Counted from the first letter of the stretch, positions 27,523-36,659 are shown. The stretch is 64,000 nt of DNA from Leuconostoc carnosum (GCF_014207505.1 NZ_JACHGL010000002.1:60971-124970), one strand, 5' to 3'. Numbers and translations: made by a program. The notes: a model not told the origin generated them from the letters alone.

Positions 27523-27613
27523 TTGACAATTAAACTGCAAGCGATTACAATTATTTGTGTTAACTTGCACAAGTAATTGTTTTGCGCAAAAAAGGAACCG
27601 GTTCTAAACCGGT
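27523..27613 (+). promoter_or_regulatory. Promoter and stacked operators of the MFS transporter
   Basis: TTGACA (27523-27528), 17 bp, TACAAT (27546-27551). A cre-like sequence TGCAAGCGATTACA (27536-27549, one mismatch) overlaps the spacer and -10. Over and after the predicted start lies a 13-bp inverted repeat (27547-27559 with 27568-27580, one mismatch). A second dyad ACCGGTT-CTA-AACCGGT is at 27597-27613. Three possible operators for one gene suggest tight control. Confidence 0.7.
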
Positions 27614-27632
27614 ATACTCAAGGAGAATAATA

Positions 27633-28826
27633 ATGCAAAGTCAAGATAAGTGGATAACCAAAATTGCGTTTCTTGGTATTTCATTCATGTTAACCAGTGC
27701 ATATGCGATTAATGGGGCTATGCCTCATATGACCAAAGCACTTGGTGTTTCAGCAACAGAGGTACAAGCGCTGGCAACGACACCATCAATTGTGGTAACT
27801 GTATTTGTGTTACTCAGTTCATTTATTGCTGCGAAGTTAGGTGATAAGCGCACAATAATGCTTGGTATGTTGTTAGTTGGTTTTTCTGGTGTAGTGCCAT
27901 TCTTTGTTACATCATACCCAGTTATTCTTATATCTCGTATGGTTTTAGGTGCCGGTTTTGGTATTTTTAATTCATTAGCTGTATCAATGATCGCGGTGAT
28001 GTATCAAGGTAACACACGAGCTACAATGCTTGGCTGGCGTGCGGCAGTTGAACAAATTGGACAGGCAGTGTTAACTTTTGTTGCTGGTTTATTGCTGAAC
28101 TTTGGTTGGCAAGCTACTTTCTTAGTTTATTTATTAGCTTTTCCAATTTTATATCTCTTTTATATCCGCGTACCTGACACAACAGAAATGTTGGCAGAAA
28201 ATCAAAATAAAAAAACAGGAACTAATATTCCAGTATCATCACCTGAATCAATTAGCCCACTTGTTTGGGTATTAACACTATTTGCTGCTTTCCTAGTGAT
28301 TGATTATATGGCAATTCAATTGAGTTTTCCATTTATGGCACAAAACTTGGGTGTTGGTGGCTTGCTTGTATCAACTATCTTGTCTTTGATGCTTGTGGCA
28401 GCTATGGTCGGTGGACTTGTTTACGGTGGTATTCAAAAAATATTTGGTCGTTTTACATTGCAAGTTGGGTTACTACTCATGGCAGTTTCTAACGCACTAG
28501 TGATGTTGTCAGATGGTAATTTTATTATACTAACCATTGGTGTGTTACTAATTGGATTCCCAATGCAGTTAATTTCACCATTCATATTTAGTCAGTTACC
28601 TAATTTGGCACCGTTGAAAAAACAGCCATTTGTGACTTCAATTGTGTTAATTGGATTTAACGTCGGCGTGTTCATTGAACCATTTGTTATTTCATTTTTG
28701 GCAGGGGTCATGGGACATCCAACAACTAGTGTATCTGCTGCTGCTTATACAACACTTCCATTATTGATCGTTATTTTGCTTATCATAACAGTAGTAACAT
28801 TTATAGTAGGTCGTAAAAAAAGTTAA
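27633..28826 (+). CDS. Major facilitator superfamily transporter
   Basis: 397 aa from the ATG at 27633 (CAAGGAGAA 8 nt upstream; a longer frame has no ribosome binding site). About 12 membrane helices in two halves, with the MFS loop-2 motif AAKLGDKRTIMLG near residues 67-79. Looks like the drug:H+ antiporter (DHA) type more than a sugar porter. The substrate cannot be read from sequence. Lies just before sucrose phosphorylase in the same direction, separated by a GC-rich stem without a T run, so the two may be partly co-transcribed. Confidence 0.85.
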   Translation: MQSQDKWITKIAFLGISFMLTSAYAINGAMPHMTKALGVSATEVQALATTPSIVVTVFVLLSSFIAAKLGDKRTIMLGMLLVGFSGVVPFFVTSYPVILISRMVLGAGFGIFNSLAVSMIAVMYQGNTRATMLGWRAAVEQIGQAVLTFVAGLLLNFGWQATFLVYLLAFPILYLFYIRVPDTTEMLAENQNKKTGTNIPVSSPESISPLVWVLTLFAAFLVIDYMAIQLSFPFMAQNLGVGGLLVSTILSLMLVAAMVGGLVYGGIQKIFGRFTLQVGLLLMAVSNALVMLSDGNFIILTIGVLLIGFPMQLISPFIFSQLPNLAPLKKQPFVTSIVLIGFNVGVFIEPFVISFLAGVMGHPTTSVSAAAYTTLPLLIVILLIITVVTFIVGRKKS

Positions 28827-28912
28827 TAAAGTTTGCGCGGCAGGTGGCGCACTATAAGTAACCTTAAATTGATTGAAAAATTATATAACTTACACAAGGA
28901 GAACAAAAAATC

Positions 28913-30364
28913 ATGAAAAAGCTTACAAATGAAGCGATGCTTATCACATATGCTGATTCACTCGGTAAGAACTTGAAGGAATTAAACCAAGTTTTGTCAA
29001 ACGAATTGGATGGTGTTGTTGGTGGTGTGCACGTCTTACCATTCTTCCCATCAACAGGGGATCGCGGATTTGCACCTGAAGAATATGAAACAGTTGACCC
29101 AAAGTTTGGTGACTGGTTTGACATCGATAAGTTGGCAGATAAGTACTACTTGATGTTTGATTTTATGTTGAACCATATTTCACCACAATCAAAGTACTTC
29201 CAAGACTTTTTGGAAAAGAAAGAGGAATCAGAATATTATGACATGTTCTTGAAGTATTCTGAATTCTGGCCAGAAAACCGCCCAACTGAAGCGGATATTG
29301 ACATGATTTACAAGCGTAAGGATAAAGCACCATTTGCACCTGTTACTTTCGCTGACGGCACAACAGATCAAGTTTGGAATACATTTGGTGATCAACAAAT
29401 GGATTTGGATGTAACCAAAGAAGTTACAAAAAAGTTCATCAAGGATTCATTAGTTAACTTGGCACATCATGGTGCTTCTGTTATCCGTTTAGATGCCTTT
29501 GCTTATGCTATTAAGAAGTTGGATACAAACGATTTCTTCGTTGAACCTGAAATTTGGGAAATATTAGATGAAGTCCGTGCTATCTTAACTGCTGAAGGTT
29601 CAGAAGTTTTGCCTGAAATTCATGAACATTACACTATTGTTCGTAAGATTACAGAACATGACATGTATTCATATGACTTTGCTTTGCCATTGATTACATT
29701 GTATTCATTGTACTCAGGTAAGACGAATCGCATTGCTGACTGGTTGCGTCAAAGCCCAATGAAGCAATTCACAACATTAGACACGCATGATGGTATTGGT
29801 GTTGTTGATGCTAAGGACTTGTTGACGCAAGAAGAAACTGACTTTACTACTGAAGAAATGTACAAAGTTGGTGCTAATGTTAAGAAGATTTTCTCTTCAG
29901 CAGCATACAATAACTTGGATATTTACCAAATTAATACAACTTACTATTCAGCATTGGGTAACAACGATGCATCATACTTGCTAGCCCGTGCAACACAAAT
30001 TTTCGCACCTGGTATTCCACAAATTTACTATGTTGGTTTACTTGCTGGTGAAAATGATATTGAATTATTAGAAAGTTCAAAAGAAGGTCGTAATATCAAC
30101 CGTCATTATTATGATTTGGCTGAAATTGCTGAAACAACAAAGCGTCCTGTTGTTTCAAACTTGTTTGATCTATTGCGTTTCCGTAACACAAGTGCTGCCT
30201 TTGACTTGGATGGTTCAATCGAAGTTGTTAACAACGGCGAAAATGAATTAACTGTTACACGTACATCAGCAGATGGTAAGACAACTGCCACACTAGATGC
30301 TAACTTTGCAACTAAAGAATTCACTGTGACTGAAAATGGTGAAGAAATTTTTGCAACAAAGTAA
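28913..30364 (+). CDS. sucP: Sucrose phosphorylase
   Basis: Splits sucrose with phosphate into alpha-glucose-1-phosphate and fructose in the cytoplasm, saving one ATP. 483 aa, family GH13. The N-terminus carries [18 protein letters not shown]. Nucleophile Asp is in [10 protein letters not shown] (near 191) and acid/base Glu in LPEIHEHY (near 232). Transition-state Asp is in LDTHDGIG (near 290). Codon use (TTG, AAG, TTC, TAC) is far more biased than in neighbours, a sign of high expression. AAGGAGAA ribosome binding site, strong terminator. Very typical of Leuconostoc. Confidence 0.97.
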   Translation: MKKLTNEAMLITYADSLGKNLKELNQVLSNELDGVVGGVHVLPFFPSTGDRGFAPEEYETVDPKFGDWFDIDKLADKYYLMFDFMLNHISPQSKYFQDFLEKKEESEYYDMFLKYSEFWPENRPTEADIDMIYKRKDKAPFAPVTFADGTTDQVWNTFGDQQMDLDVTKEVTKKFIKDSLVNLAHHGASVIRLDAFAYAIKKLDTNDFFVEPEIWEILDEVRAILTAEGSEVLPEIHEHYTIVRKITEHDMYSYDFALPLITLYSLYSGKTNRIADWLRQSPMKQFTTLDTHDGIGVVDAKDLLTQEETDFTTEEMYKVGANVKKIFSSAAYNNLDIYQINTTYYSALGNNDASYLLARATQIFAPGIPQIYYVGLLAGENDIELLESSKEGRNINRHYYDLAEIAETTKRPVVSNLFDLLRFRNTSAAFDLDGSIEVVNNGENELTVTRTSADGKTTATLDANFATKEFTVTENGEEIFATK

Positions 30365-30370
30365 TAGGTT

Positions 30371-30394
30371 AAAAAAGCGCTTCGGCGCTTTTTT
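30371..30394 (+). terminator. Sucrose phosphorylase terminator
   Basis: AAAAAAGCGC - TTCG - GCGCTTTTTT, a perfect UUCG tetraloop hairpin. Confidence 0.95.
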
Positions 30395-30501
30395 GGTAGA
30401 AATAGAAATGATTGTTTGTTGATTACGTATTATAAACATTGCAGAAAGATACGTATAGGGCTATTATTACTGAGTGATTTGAGCGCAAGTAAGTCGAACT
30501 T

Positions 30502-30510
30502 TGTTATAAT
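30502..30510 (+). promoter_or_regulatory. Extended -10 promoter of the phosphoglucomutase gene
   Basis: TGTTATAAT (TATAAT at 30505-30510), followed by a leader with AGGAG before the ATG at 30541. Confidence 0.6.
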
Positions 30511-30540
30511 TAAGTTTAGAAATATAAATAGGAGAAAAAC

Positions 30541-32241
30541 ATGAGCTATCAAAAAAAATTAGCACTATGGCAGGCTGCACAACTACCTGATTATTTGGCT
30601 AAAGATTTAGAAAAGTATACACCAGAAGAACAAGAAGATGCATTTTATCAGAACTTGAGTTTTGGGACAGCTGGTATGCGTGGCGTTTTGGGTGCGGGTA
30701 CGAATCGTATAAATATTTTTACAGTTCGTCAAGTAACAGAAGCGTTAGCTCGTTATATTGATGCACAAGGTGTAACAGCTCAAAAACGTGGTGTAGCAAT
30801 TAGTTTTGACTCACGTCATTTTTCACCGGAATTTGCTTCAGATGCAGCAGCTGTTTTATCAGCGCATGGGATCAAATCATATTTGTTTAGCAGTTTACGA
30901 CCAACTCCTGAACTATCCTTTGCTGTTCGTGAGCTAAATGCTTTTGCTGGTATTATGATCACTGCATCACATAATCCTAAAGAATATAATGGCTACAAGG
31001 TCTATGGTGAAGATGGCGGACAAATGGTACCAGAAGCTGTTAATATCGTAGTCGAAGAACTTGAGAAAGTGTCTGATGTATTTAGCATAAAACTTGATGA
31101 ATCAAGAGCTAATGTTGAAATCATTGATCAAGTCATTGATGATAAATATTTGGAAAAGATGACCACAGTCACAGTGGATAAAGCTCTAGTTGCCAAAGAA
31201 GGTGCTTCATTAAAGTTTGTTTATTCGCCACTTCATGGTACGGGTCAATATATCGGTGAAAAAGCGCTGCAACAAGCAGGATTTACCAACTATTCAATTG
31301 TTAAAGAACAAGCAGTCATTGATGGTGATTTTCCAACTGTTAAAAAGCCAAATCCTGAAGATGCAGCTGCATTAGAATTAGCGATTGAATATGCTAAACG
31401 TGACGGGGCAGATGCGGTTGTCGCCACAGATCCTGATGCTGATAGAATGGGTACTGCTGTTAAATTAGCTGATGGTACATTCCAAGTATTAACTGGTAAT
31501 CAAATTGCGGCAGTCTTGGTTAATTATTTGTTAACTGCTAAGAAAAAGACTAATACATTACCTGCTGATGGTGCAATTGTGACATCTATTGTATCTTCAC
31601 GATTTGCTTCAACAGTTGCTGAGAGCTTTGGTGTAACAACTGCTGATGTATTAACAGGATTTAAGTATATCGCTGCAACAATTGATGAATATGAAGCTAC
31701 AAAATCAAACACATTTTTGTTTGGCTTTGAGGAGAGTTTTGGTTATCTTGTAAAGCCATTCTCACATGATAAAGATGCTATTCAAGCGTTGGTATTGTTT
31801 GCAGAAGTGGCAGCTTATTATAAGTCACAAGGTAAGACATTTGCAGATGGGGTACAAGAATTATTTGAAAAGTTTGGTTATTTTGAAGAAAAGACAATCA
31901 GTTTAGACTTCCCAGGTATTCATGGTAATGATGAAATGGCCGCAATTATTGCCAAATTCCGTGATAATCAACCAGAAACCATTGGTGGCGTGGCAGTTAC
32001 GCGCATTCAAGACTTTTCAACTGCTACTGAAACACGGGCTGACCGCACAAGCATCACGTTACCACAACCTAAAGCAAATGTTTTGAAGTATTGGTTAGCT
32101 GATGGTTCATGGGTTGCTGTACGACCATCTGGAACAGAACCAAAGCTAAAATTCTACATTGGGGTTGTATCAGATACACAAGAAAAATCACAGGCAAAAA
32201 TCAATGTGATTGCTGATGATTTGATGTCGTACGCTAAATAA
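30541..32241 (+). CDS. pgcA: Alpha-phosphoglucomutase
   Basis: Interconverts glucose-1-phosphate and glucose-6-phosphate. 566 aa, the long Firmicute type. GTAGMRGVLG near the start, phosphoserine loop TASHNPKEYNGYK near 141, metal loop DPDADRMG near 297, sugar loop GFEESFGY near 395, phosphate-binding RPSGTEPKLK near 526. Adjacent to the enzyme that makes glucose-1-phosphate from sucrose, so it links sucrose to the phosphoketolase pathway. Confidence 0.96.
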   Translation: MSYQKKLALWQAAQLPDYLAKDLEKYTPEEQEDAFYQNLSFGTAGMRGVLGAGTNRINIFTVRQVTEALARYIDAQGVTAQKRGVAISFDSRHFSPEFASDAAAVLSAHGIKSYLFSSLRPTPELSFAVRELNAFAGIMITASHNPKEYNGYKVYGEDGGQMVPEAVNIVVEELEKVSDVFSIKLDESRANVEIIDQVIDDKYLEKMTTVTVDKALVAKEGASLKFVYSPLHGTGQYIGEKALQQAGFTNYSIVKEQAVIDGDFPTVKKPNPEDAAALELAIEYAKRDGADAVVATDPDADRMGTAVKLADGTFQVLTGNQIAAVLVNYLLTAKKKTNTLPADGAIVTSIVSSRFASTVAESFGVTTADVLTGFKYIAATIDEYEATKSNTFLFGFEESFGYLVKPFSHDKDAIQALVLFAEVAAYYKSQGKTFADGVQELFEKFGYFEEKTISLDFPGIHGNDEMAAIIAKFRDNQPETIGGVAVTRIQDFSTATETRADRTSITLPQPKANVLKYWLADGSWVAVRPSGTEPKLKFYIGVVSDTQEKSQAKINVIADDLMSYAK

Positions 32242-32244
32242 CAT

Positions 32245-32273
32245 TAGACAAATTATTTAATATTTGATATAAT
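32245..32273 (+). promoter_or_regulatory. rplS promoter
   Basis: TAGACA (32245-32250), 17 bp, TATAAT (32268-32273) with an extended TG. Confidence 0.8.
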
Positions 32274-32279
32274 TAAAGA

Positions 32280-32350
32280 CGGCTTAGTTGCCAAATTAAC
32301 GGTAATCCGCTGTGCGTTAAGCCCAAGGGCAAGTGTAAGATTATCGACTA
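32280..32350 (+). promoter_or_regulatory. Structured leader of rplS (L19-leader type)
   Basis: Between promoter and start the RNA can fold: GGCTTA at the 5' side pairs with TAAGCC. Inside are AACG/CGTT and a CGG-TAAT-CCG hairpin. An autoregulatory L19 leader is known before rplS in Firmicutes. Assignment by position and folding only. Confidence 0.55.
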
Positions 32351-32360
32351 GGAGAAGACC

Positions 32361-32720
32361 ATGCGTCAAAATAGTATTTTAGAAAATGTTACCTCAGTAC
32401 AGTTACGTTCAGACATTCCTGAGTTCCGTGCTGGTGATACTGTTAAAGTATTCGCCAAGATTGTCGAAGGTTCACGTGAACGTGTTCAATTGTTTGAGGG
32501 TGTTGTTATTAAGCGTAAGGGTGCTGGAATTCAAGCAACTTACACTGTACGTAAGATTTCATCAGGTGTTGGTGTGGAACGTACTTTTGCATTGCACTCA
32601 CCACGTGTTGAAAAGATCGAAGTTACTCGCTTTGGTGCCGTACGTCGTGCCAAGTTGTACTACTTGCGTTCATTGCAAGGTAAAGCAGCTCGTATCAAGG
32701 AACGTCGTCGCGACGTATAA
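32361..32720 (+). CDS. rplS: 50S ribosomal protein L19
   Basis: Large-subunit protein at the interface with the small subunit. 119 aa, standard. Typical N-terminal block [16 protein letters not shown] and C-terminal [19 protein letters not shown]. Strong codon bias. Usually the last gene of rpsP-rimM-trmD-rplS, but here it stands alone with its own promoter, leader and terminator, more than 20 kb from the others. Confidence 0.98.
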   Translation: MRQNSILENVTSVQLRSDIPEFRAGDTVKVFAKIVEGSRERVQLFEGVVIKRKGAGIQATYTVRKISSGVGVERTFALHSPRVEKIEVTRFGAVRRAKLYYLRSLQGKAARIKERRRDV

Positions 32721-32727
32721 TCTTTCT

Positions 32728-32752
32728 AAAAATATCCCTCGGGATATTTTTT
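32728..32752 (+). terminator. rplS terminator
   Basis: AAAATATCCC - TC - GGGATATTTT with a T run. Confidence 0.9.
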
Positions 32753-32856
32753 GTTTGACCAATTAAATGATGATTTTTATATAGTTATTTATGTTTTGTC
32801 ATTTTCATGTAATCAAATCGCAAGATTTATGATATATAAATTGTAACGTAAGGGTA

Positions 32857-32862
32857 TATAAT
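32857..32862 (+). promoter_or_regulatory. -10 box of the putative small RNA
   Basis: TATAAT in an AT-rich context; no convincing -35 at 17 bp, so an activator may be required. Predicted start near 32869. Confidence 0.55.
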
Positions 32863-32868
32863 TAATAC

Positions 32869-33005
32869 ATACTCAAATAACATTTGAGTTTCATTACTCC
32901 CCCCAGTAATGCTTCAATCAGCTCCCCCAATTACTGATTGATTCAATTGATAGTTTCGGCTATCATCCCCCTGACCATTGCCCTCTTCGGTCAGGGGTTT
33001 TTTTT
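32869..33005 (+). ncRNA. Candidate small RNA with C-rich anti-Shine-Dalgarno loops
   Basis: About 137 nt with no credible coding frame, between rplS and dinB. Hairpins: ACTCAAAT-AAC-ATTTGAGT (32871-32889); CATTACT-CCCCCC-AGTAATG (32892-32911); TCAATCAG-CTCCCCCAATTA-CTGATTGA (32914-32941); TGATAG-TTTCGG-CTATCA (32948-32965). The terminator is CCCCTGACC with GGTCAGGGG (32968-32997) plus eight T. Six Cs fill the second loop, CTCCCCC lies in the third, and TCCCCC follows the fourth hairpin. Unpaired C-rich segments of this kind target GGAG-type ribosome binding sites in known Firmicute small RNAs (RsaE, LhrC, csRNAs). It has its own -10 box and terminator, and dinB has a separate promoter, so it is not a dinB leader. 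Confidence 0.75.
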
Positions 33006-33040
33006 GTAAAAATATGAATAGTAGTTGTTTGAACAGAGTT

Positions 33041-33073
33041 TTGAGCGAACTTTTGTTCGCTTTATGCTAAAAT
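33041..33073 (+). promoter_or_regulatory. dinB promoter with embedded LexA box
   Basis: LexA box CGAACTTTTGTTCG at 33046-33059, inside an 8-bp dyad GCGAACTT..GTTCGC. Extended -10 TGCTAAAAT at 33065-33073 (alternative TATGCT at 33063-33068, 16 bp from TTGAGC at 33041). Either start site gives an mRNA with 0-5 nt before the ATG at 33080. Confidence 0.85.
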
Positions 33074-33079
33074 AGGATT

Positions 33080-34165
33080 ATGCCAGAGTTTTTGATAACA
33101 ACTGATACCCGTAAAATTCTACACGTAGATCTTGATGCTTTTTATGCGCAGGTTGAAATGCGGGACAACCCGTTTTTGCGGGACAAGCCGTTAATTATTG
33201 CACGTAATCCAGAAGAATCAGGTGGACGTGGTGTCGTGGCGACAGCGAATTATATGGCACGACAACTTGGTGTACATTCAGCAATGAGCTCAGTTGAAGC
33301 CAAAAAATTAGCGCCCAATGCAGTGTTTTTATCGCCGAATTTTGTTAAATACAAAGCAATTTCTAAACAAGTGCATGATATTTTCTATCAAGTGACAGAA
33401 AAAGTTGAACCTGTAGCTTTCGATGAAGCCTATTTGGATGTGACAGCATTACCGCAATCAGGTGCAAGCATTGCTGCAAAGATACGCCATGAAATTTTTA
33501 AAATCACACATTTGACTAGTTCAGTTGGGGTATCTCATAATAAGTTATTAGCTAAGTTAGGATCGGAATATAATAAACCAAATGGCGTCACGGTCATTAC
33601 AATCGATAACATGTTAGCGTTTCTCGATGACCTACCTATTGGTGAATTTCGTGGTGTCGGTAAAAAAACTGAAGCGCACTTTGAAAAATTGCATATTAAC
33701 AATGGGGCACAGTTACGTCAGATGTCACATGAGAATCTACGTGCTTTATTTGGTAAAATGGGTGAACATTTCTATTGGCAAGCACGTGGGGTTCATTTTG
33801 GAGAAGTTCAGTGGCAACGTCAGCGTCAGTCTATAGGTAAAGAAGAAACGTTTGATAAAATGTTACACCGAGAATTTGAAATCCAATCAGAATTTAGAAA
33901 ATTAGCTTTTGGTGTGATTAAGATTATGACAGAACGACACATTGTTGGTCGTACACTCAATATTAAAATACGTGATGATATGTTCAATACAGTGACACGT
34001 GCTATAACTTTGACAGAACCATGGCAACTCTCGGAAGATGTGTTAGTCAAACAAGCACAAAATATTTTTGATGAAGTGATGGGGACATCATTTTCGATTC
34101 GATTATTAGGTATTTCCATGAGTAATTTACAATCGAATACATTTGAAGAAATGACGTTGTTTTAA
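33080..34165 (+). CDS. dinB: DNA polymerase IV (Y family)
   Basis: Error-prone translesion polymerase. 361 aa. Catalytic residues: Asp in DLDAFYAQVE near 18-27 and the Asp-Glu pair in FDEAYLDV near 113-120. Steric and lesion loop VVATANYMAR near 52. HhH region with RGVGKKTEAHF near 190, and a little-finger domain to the end. No upstream Met and no separable Shine-Dalgarno sequence. SOS-regulated through the LexA box together with recA. Confidence 0.95.
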   Translation: MPEFLITTDTRKILHVDLDAFYAQVEMRDNPFLRDKPLIIARNPEESGGRGVVATANYMARQLGVHSAMSSVEAKKLAPNAVFLSPNFVKYKAISKQVHDIFYQVTEKVEPVAFDEAYLDVTALPQSGASIAAKIRHEIFKITHLTSSVGVSHNKLLAKLGSEYNKPNGVTVITIDNMLAFLDDLPIGEFRGVGKKTEAHFEKLHINNGAQLRQMSHENLRALFGKMGEHFYWQARGVHFGEVQWQRQRQSIGKEETFDKMLHREFEIQSEFRKLAFGVIKIMTERHIVGRTLNIKIRDDMFNTVTRAITLTEPWQLSEDVLVKQAQNIFDEVMGTSFSIRLLGISMSNLQSNTFEEMTLF

Positions 34166-34222
34166 ACATGGTATACTAATATGTAGTAATAAATATACCT
34201 CTAAATTTAGAAAGATAAAATA

Positions 34223-35194
34223 ATGGCAACGATTGAAGAACAGTTACTTGAACAAATTAAACACTATGATACAATTATTATTCATCGACATCAGCGACCT
34301 GATCCAGATGCATATGGGTCACAATTAGGACTTAAGGCATTGTTGAAAGCCAGTTTCCCAGAGAAAAACATTTACGCAGTTGGTAAGGCTGTGCCTGGTT
34401 TATCTTGGATGAGTGATGATGAGCACTTCATGGATGACATACCAGATAAAACTTATCGTAATGCTTTGGTTATCATGGTTGATACAGCTAATGCACCACG
34501 TATCGACGATCAACGGTGGCAAAATGGTTTAGAAACAATCAAAATTGATCACCATCCAAATGATGATGCTTATGCTGATTGGCAGTGGGTCAAAGAGGGT
34601 CATTCGGCGACCAGTACAATGATATACGAATTTTATGAAGTCCTAAAGAATCAAGGATTGGTTATGACGGCTGAAGCAGCCAGGTTGCTTTATATTGGTA
34701 TTTTAGGTGATACAGGTCATTTCATGTACAGTATGGATAAGGAAACATTTCGTGTAGTTTCAGAGTTATTTGGTTATAATTTTGATTATGAATCAATTCA
34801 CCATAATATGGCAACAATTTCTGAAAATGCCGCAAAATTGTCAGGTTATGTTTTACAAAATCTAACACTGTTACCATCCGGATTAGCATATATTGTGTTA
34901 ACTAAAGAACTTGTAAAGCAGTTTGATTTAGGCGAGGCAGGCACTTCTTTTGTTGTGTCATTACCTTCTAAAATTGATCGTGTCAAGGCATGGGCGATAT
35001 TTGAAGAACAAGATGAGGGAAATTATCGTGTGCGCCTACGATCACGTACAATTGTGATTAATAAAATTGCTAATCAATTTGAGGGTGGCGGACATCCGAT
35101 GGCTTCAGGTGCTTGGGCACAGACCAGCGAGGATATTGATCGTCTACTCCATGTGTTAGACAAGTCACTCGTTGCAACATATGGTGTAGAATAG
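34223..35194 (+). CDS. nrnA: DHH-DHHA1 nanoRNase / pAp phosphatase NrnA
   Basis: Degrades 2-5 nt RNA fragments and 3',5'-bisphosphate nucleosides (pAp). 323 aa. Metal ligands in RPDPDAYGSQ near 24, VDTAN near 89, IDHHPNDD near 111-118, GDTGHF near 166. DHHA1 substrate loop GGGHPMASGA near 288. Encoded just before the RNA helicase, suggesting a shared RNA-turnover role. Confidence 0.93.
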   Translation: MATIEEQLLEQIKHYDTIIIHRHQRPDPDAYGSQLGLKALLKASFPEKNIYAVGKAVPGLSWMSDDEHFMDDIPDKTYRNALVIMVDTANAPRIDDQRWQNGLETIKIDHHPNDDAYADWQWVKEGHSATSTMIYEFYEVLKNQGLVMTAEAARLLYIGILGDTGHFMYSMDKETFRVVSELFGYNFDYESIHHNMATISENAAKLSGYVLQNLTLLPSGLAYIVLTKELVKQFDLGEAGTSFVVSLPSKIDRVKAWAIFEEQDEGNYRVRLRSRTIVINKIANQFEGGGHPMASGAWAQTSEDIDRLLHVLDKSLVATYGVE

Positions 35195-35248
35195 AAAGAA
35201 ACAAGCGATGAGGGTATCGTTTGATAAGACTGAAAGTAGAGAAAATTG

Positions 35249-36616
35249 ATGGCAGAAGCTGCAAACCAATTTGGACAATTTAACTTAAAACCAGAAATTA
35301 TTAGTGTATTAACAGCGATAGGTTTTACAACACCAACACCAGTGCAAGCAAAATTAATTCCTGATGTATTACAAGGACGAGATGTGGTTGGACAATCACA
35401 GACTGGTTCAGGAAAGACACATACTTTTTTGATACCAATTTTTAATCAATTAGAAAGTGATCAACATTATGTGCAGGCAGTGATTACAACCCCTTCTCGT
35501 GAATTAGCTGCACAGATTACTAAGGCAACAAAGCTTTTTGCCGAAAAATTAGACCAAAACATTACCATTTCGGAGTTTGTCGGGGGTACAGATAAATTAC
35601 GACAAATTAAGCAACTTGAGAAGCAACAACCACAAATTGTCATTGGTACACCAGGGCGAATTAAAGATTTAGTTACATCTGGGGCATTGAAGTTACATGC
35701 CGTTAAGCAATTAGTTGTAGATGAAGCTGATATGACGCTAGATATGGGATTTTTAAGTGAAGTAGATTTCATTGCAGGTGCCATGCCAGAAGCTCTACAA
35801 ACTTTAGTATTCAGTGCAACTATGCCAGAAAAGCTCAAACCTTTCTTAAAAAAGTATCTAGATAATCCTCATTTTGAATCAATCCCAGTGTCAACGGTTA
35901 TTGCTGACACAATTGATAATTGGTTATTAGCCACTAAATCAAAAGATAAAAATGACGTGATTTATCAGGTTTTGACTACTGGTAATCCTTATTTAGCTTT
36001 AGTTTTTGCCAATACTAAAGAACGTGTTAAAAACATTGCATCAAACTTACGTGGTCGCGGATTAAAAGTAGCAGAAATTCATGGTGATATTGAACCGCGT
36101 GAACGTCGTCGCGTCATGAAGGCTATTCAAAATTTGGAATATCAGTATGTGATTGCAACTGATTTGGCAGCGCGAGGAATTGATATTGCAGGTGTTTCTC
36201 ATGTAATTAATGACGAGATTCCTGATGAGCTTGAGTTCTTTGTCCATCGTGTTGGTCGTACCGGACGTAATGGGTTACCAGGATTAGCTATTACGTTATA
36301 TGGACCTGATGAAGAAGCGGAAGTTGCTGAGTTAGAGGCATTAGGCATCAACTTTAAAGCCAAGCGCATCGAAAATGGTGAATTTACTGATGTTAAGGAT
36401 CGTCGTGCACGTAAGCAACGTGTTGCCACAACAAAAAAGCTTGATCCAACAATGGTTGGTATGGTGAAAAAGAAGAAAAAAATAGTTAAACCAGGTTATA
36501 AGCGCCGTATTAAAAGTGCAATTAAGCGTCAGGACCAAATGGACCGACGTGTATCAAAACGAGAAGATATGCGAGCTGAACGTAAGGCTAATAAAAGGCG
36601 TGGACAAGATAAGTAA
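35249..36616 (+). CDS. cshB: DEAD-box RNA helicase, CshB-like
   Basis: ATP-dependent RNA unwinding in RNA decay or ribosome assembly, often cold-induced. 455 aa from the ATG at 35249 (a TTG directly before it is less likely). Q motif, Walker A SQTGSGKT near 52, DEAD near 151, SATMP near 184, HRVGRTGRNG near 333. Basic tail of about 70 residues (KKKKKIVKPGYKRR) for RNA binding. Ribosome binding site weak (AGAGAA). Confidence 0.92.
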   Translation: MAEAANQFGQFNLKPEIISVLTAIGFTTPTPVQAKLIPDVLQGRDVVGQSQTGSGKTHTFLIPIFNQLESDQHYVQAVITTPSRELAAQITKATKLFAEKLDQNITISEFVGGTDKLRQIKQLEKQQPQIVIGTPGRIKDLVTSGALKLHAVKQLVVDEADMTLDMGFLSEVDFIAGAMPEALQTLVFSATMPEKLKPFLKKYLDNPHFESIPVSTVIADTIDNWLLATKSKDKNDVIYQVLTTGNPYLALVFANTKERVKNIASNLRGRGLKVAEIHGDIEPRERRRVMKAIQNLEYQYVIATDLAARGIDIAGVSHVINDEIPDELEFFVHRVGRTGRNGLPGLAITLYGPDEEAEVAELEALGINFKAKRIENGEFTDVKDRRARKQRVATTKKLDPTMVGMVKKKKKIVKPGYKRRIKSAIKRQDQMDRRVSKREDMRAERKANKRRGQDK

Positions 36617-36618
36617 AC

Positions 36619-36659
36619 AAAAAGGTTACCACAAGAAATTCTTGTGGTAACCTTTTTTT
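36619..36659. terminator. Bidirectional terminator between cshB and the DUF915 gene
   Basis: AAAAAGGTTACCACAAGAA with TTCTTGTGGTAACCTTTTT, almost no loop, A run and T run on either side. Confidence 0.92.

Noticed and set aside
27595..27604. LexA box GAACCGGTTC before the MFS gene
   Set aside because: The two GAAC/GTTC halves are 2 bp apart instead of 4, so it does not match the SOS consensus seen at recA and dinB.
35203..35224. Terminator between nrnA and cshB
   Set aside because: CAAGCGAT/ATCGTTTG can pair with one G-U, but no T run follows.
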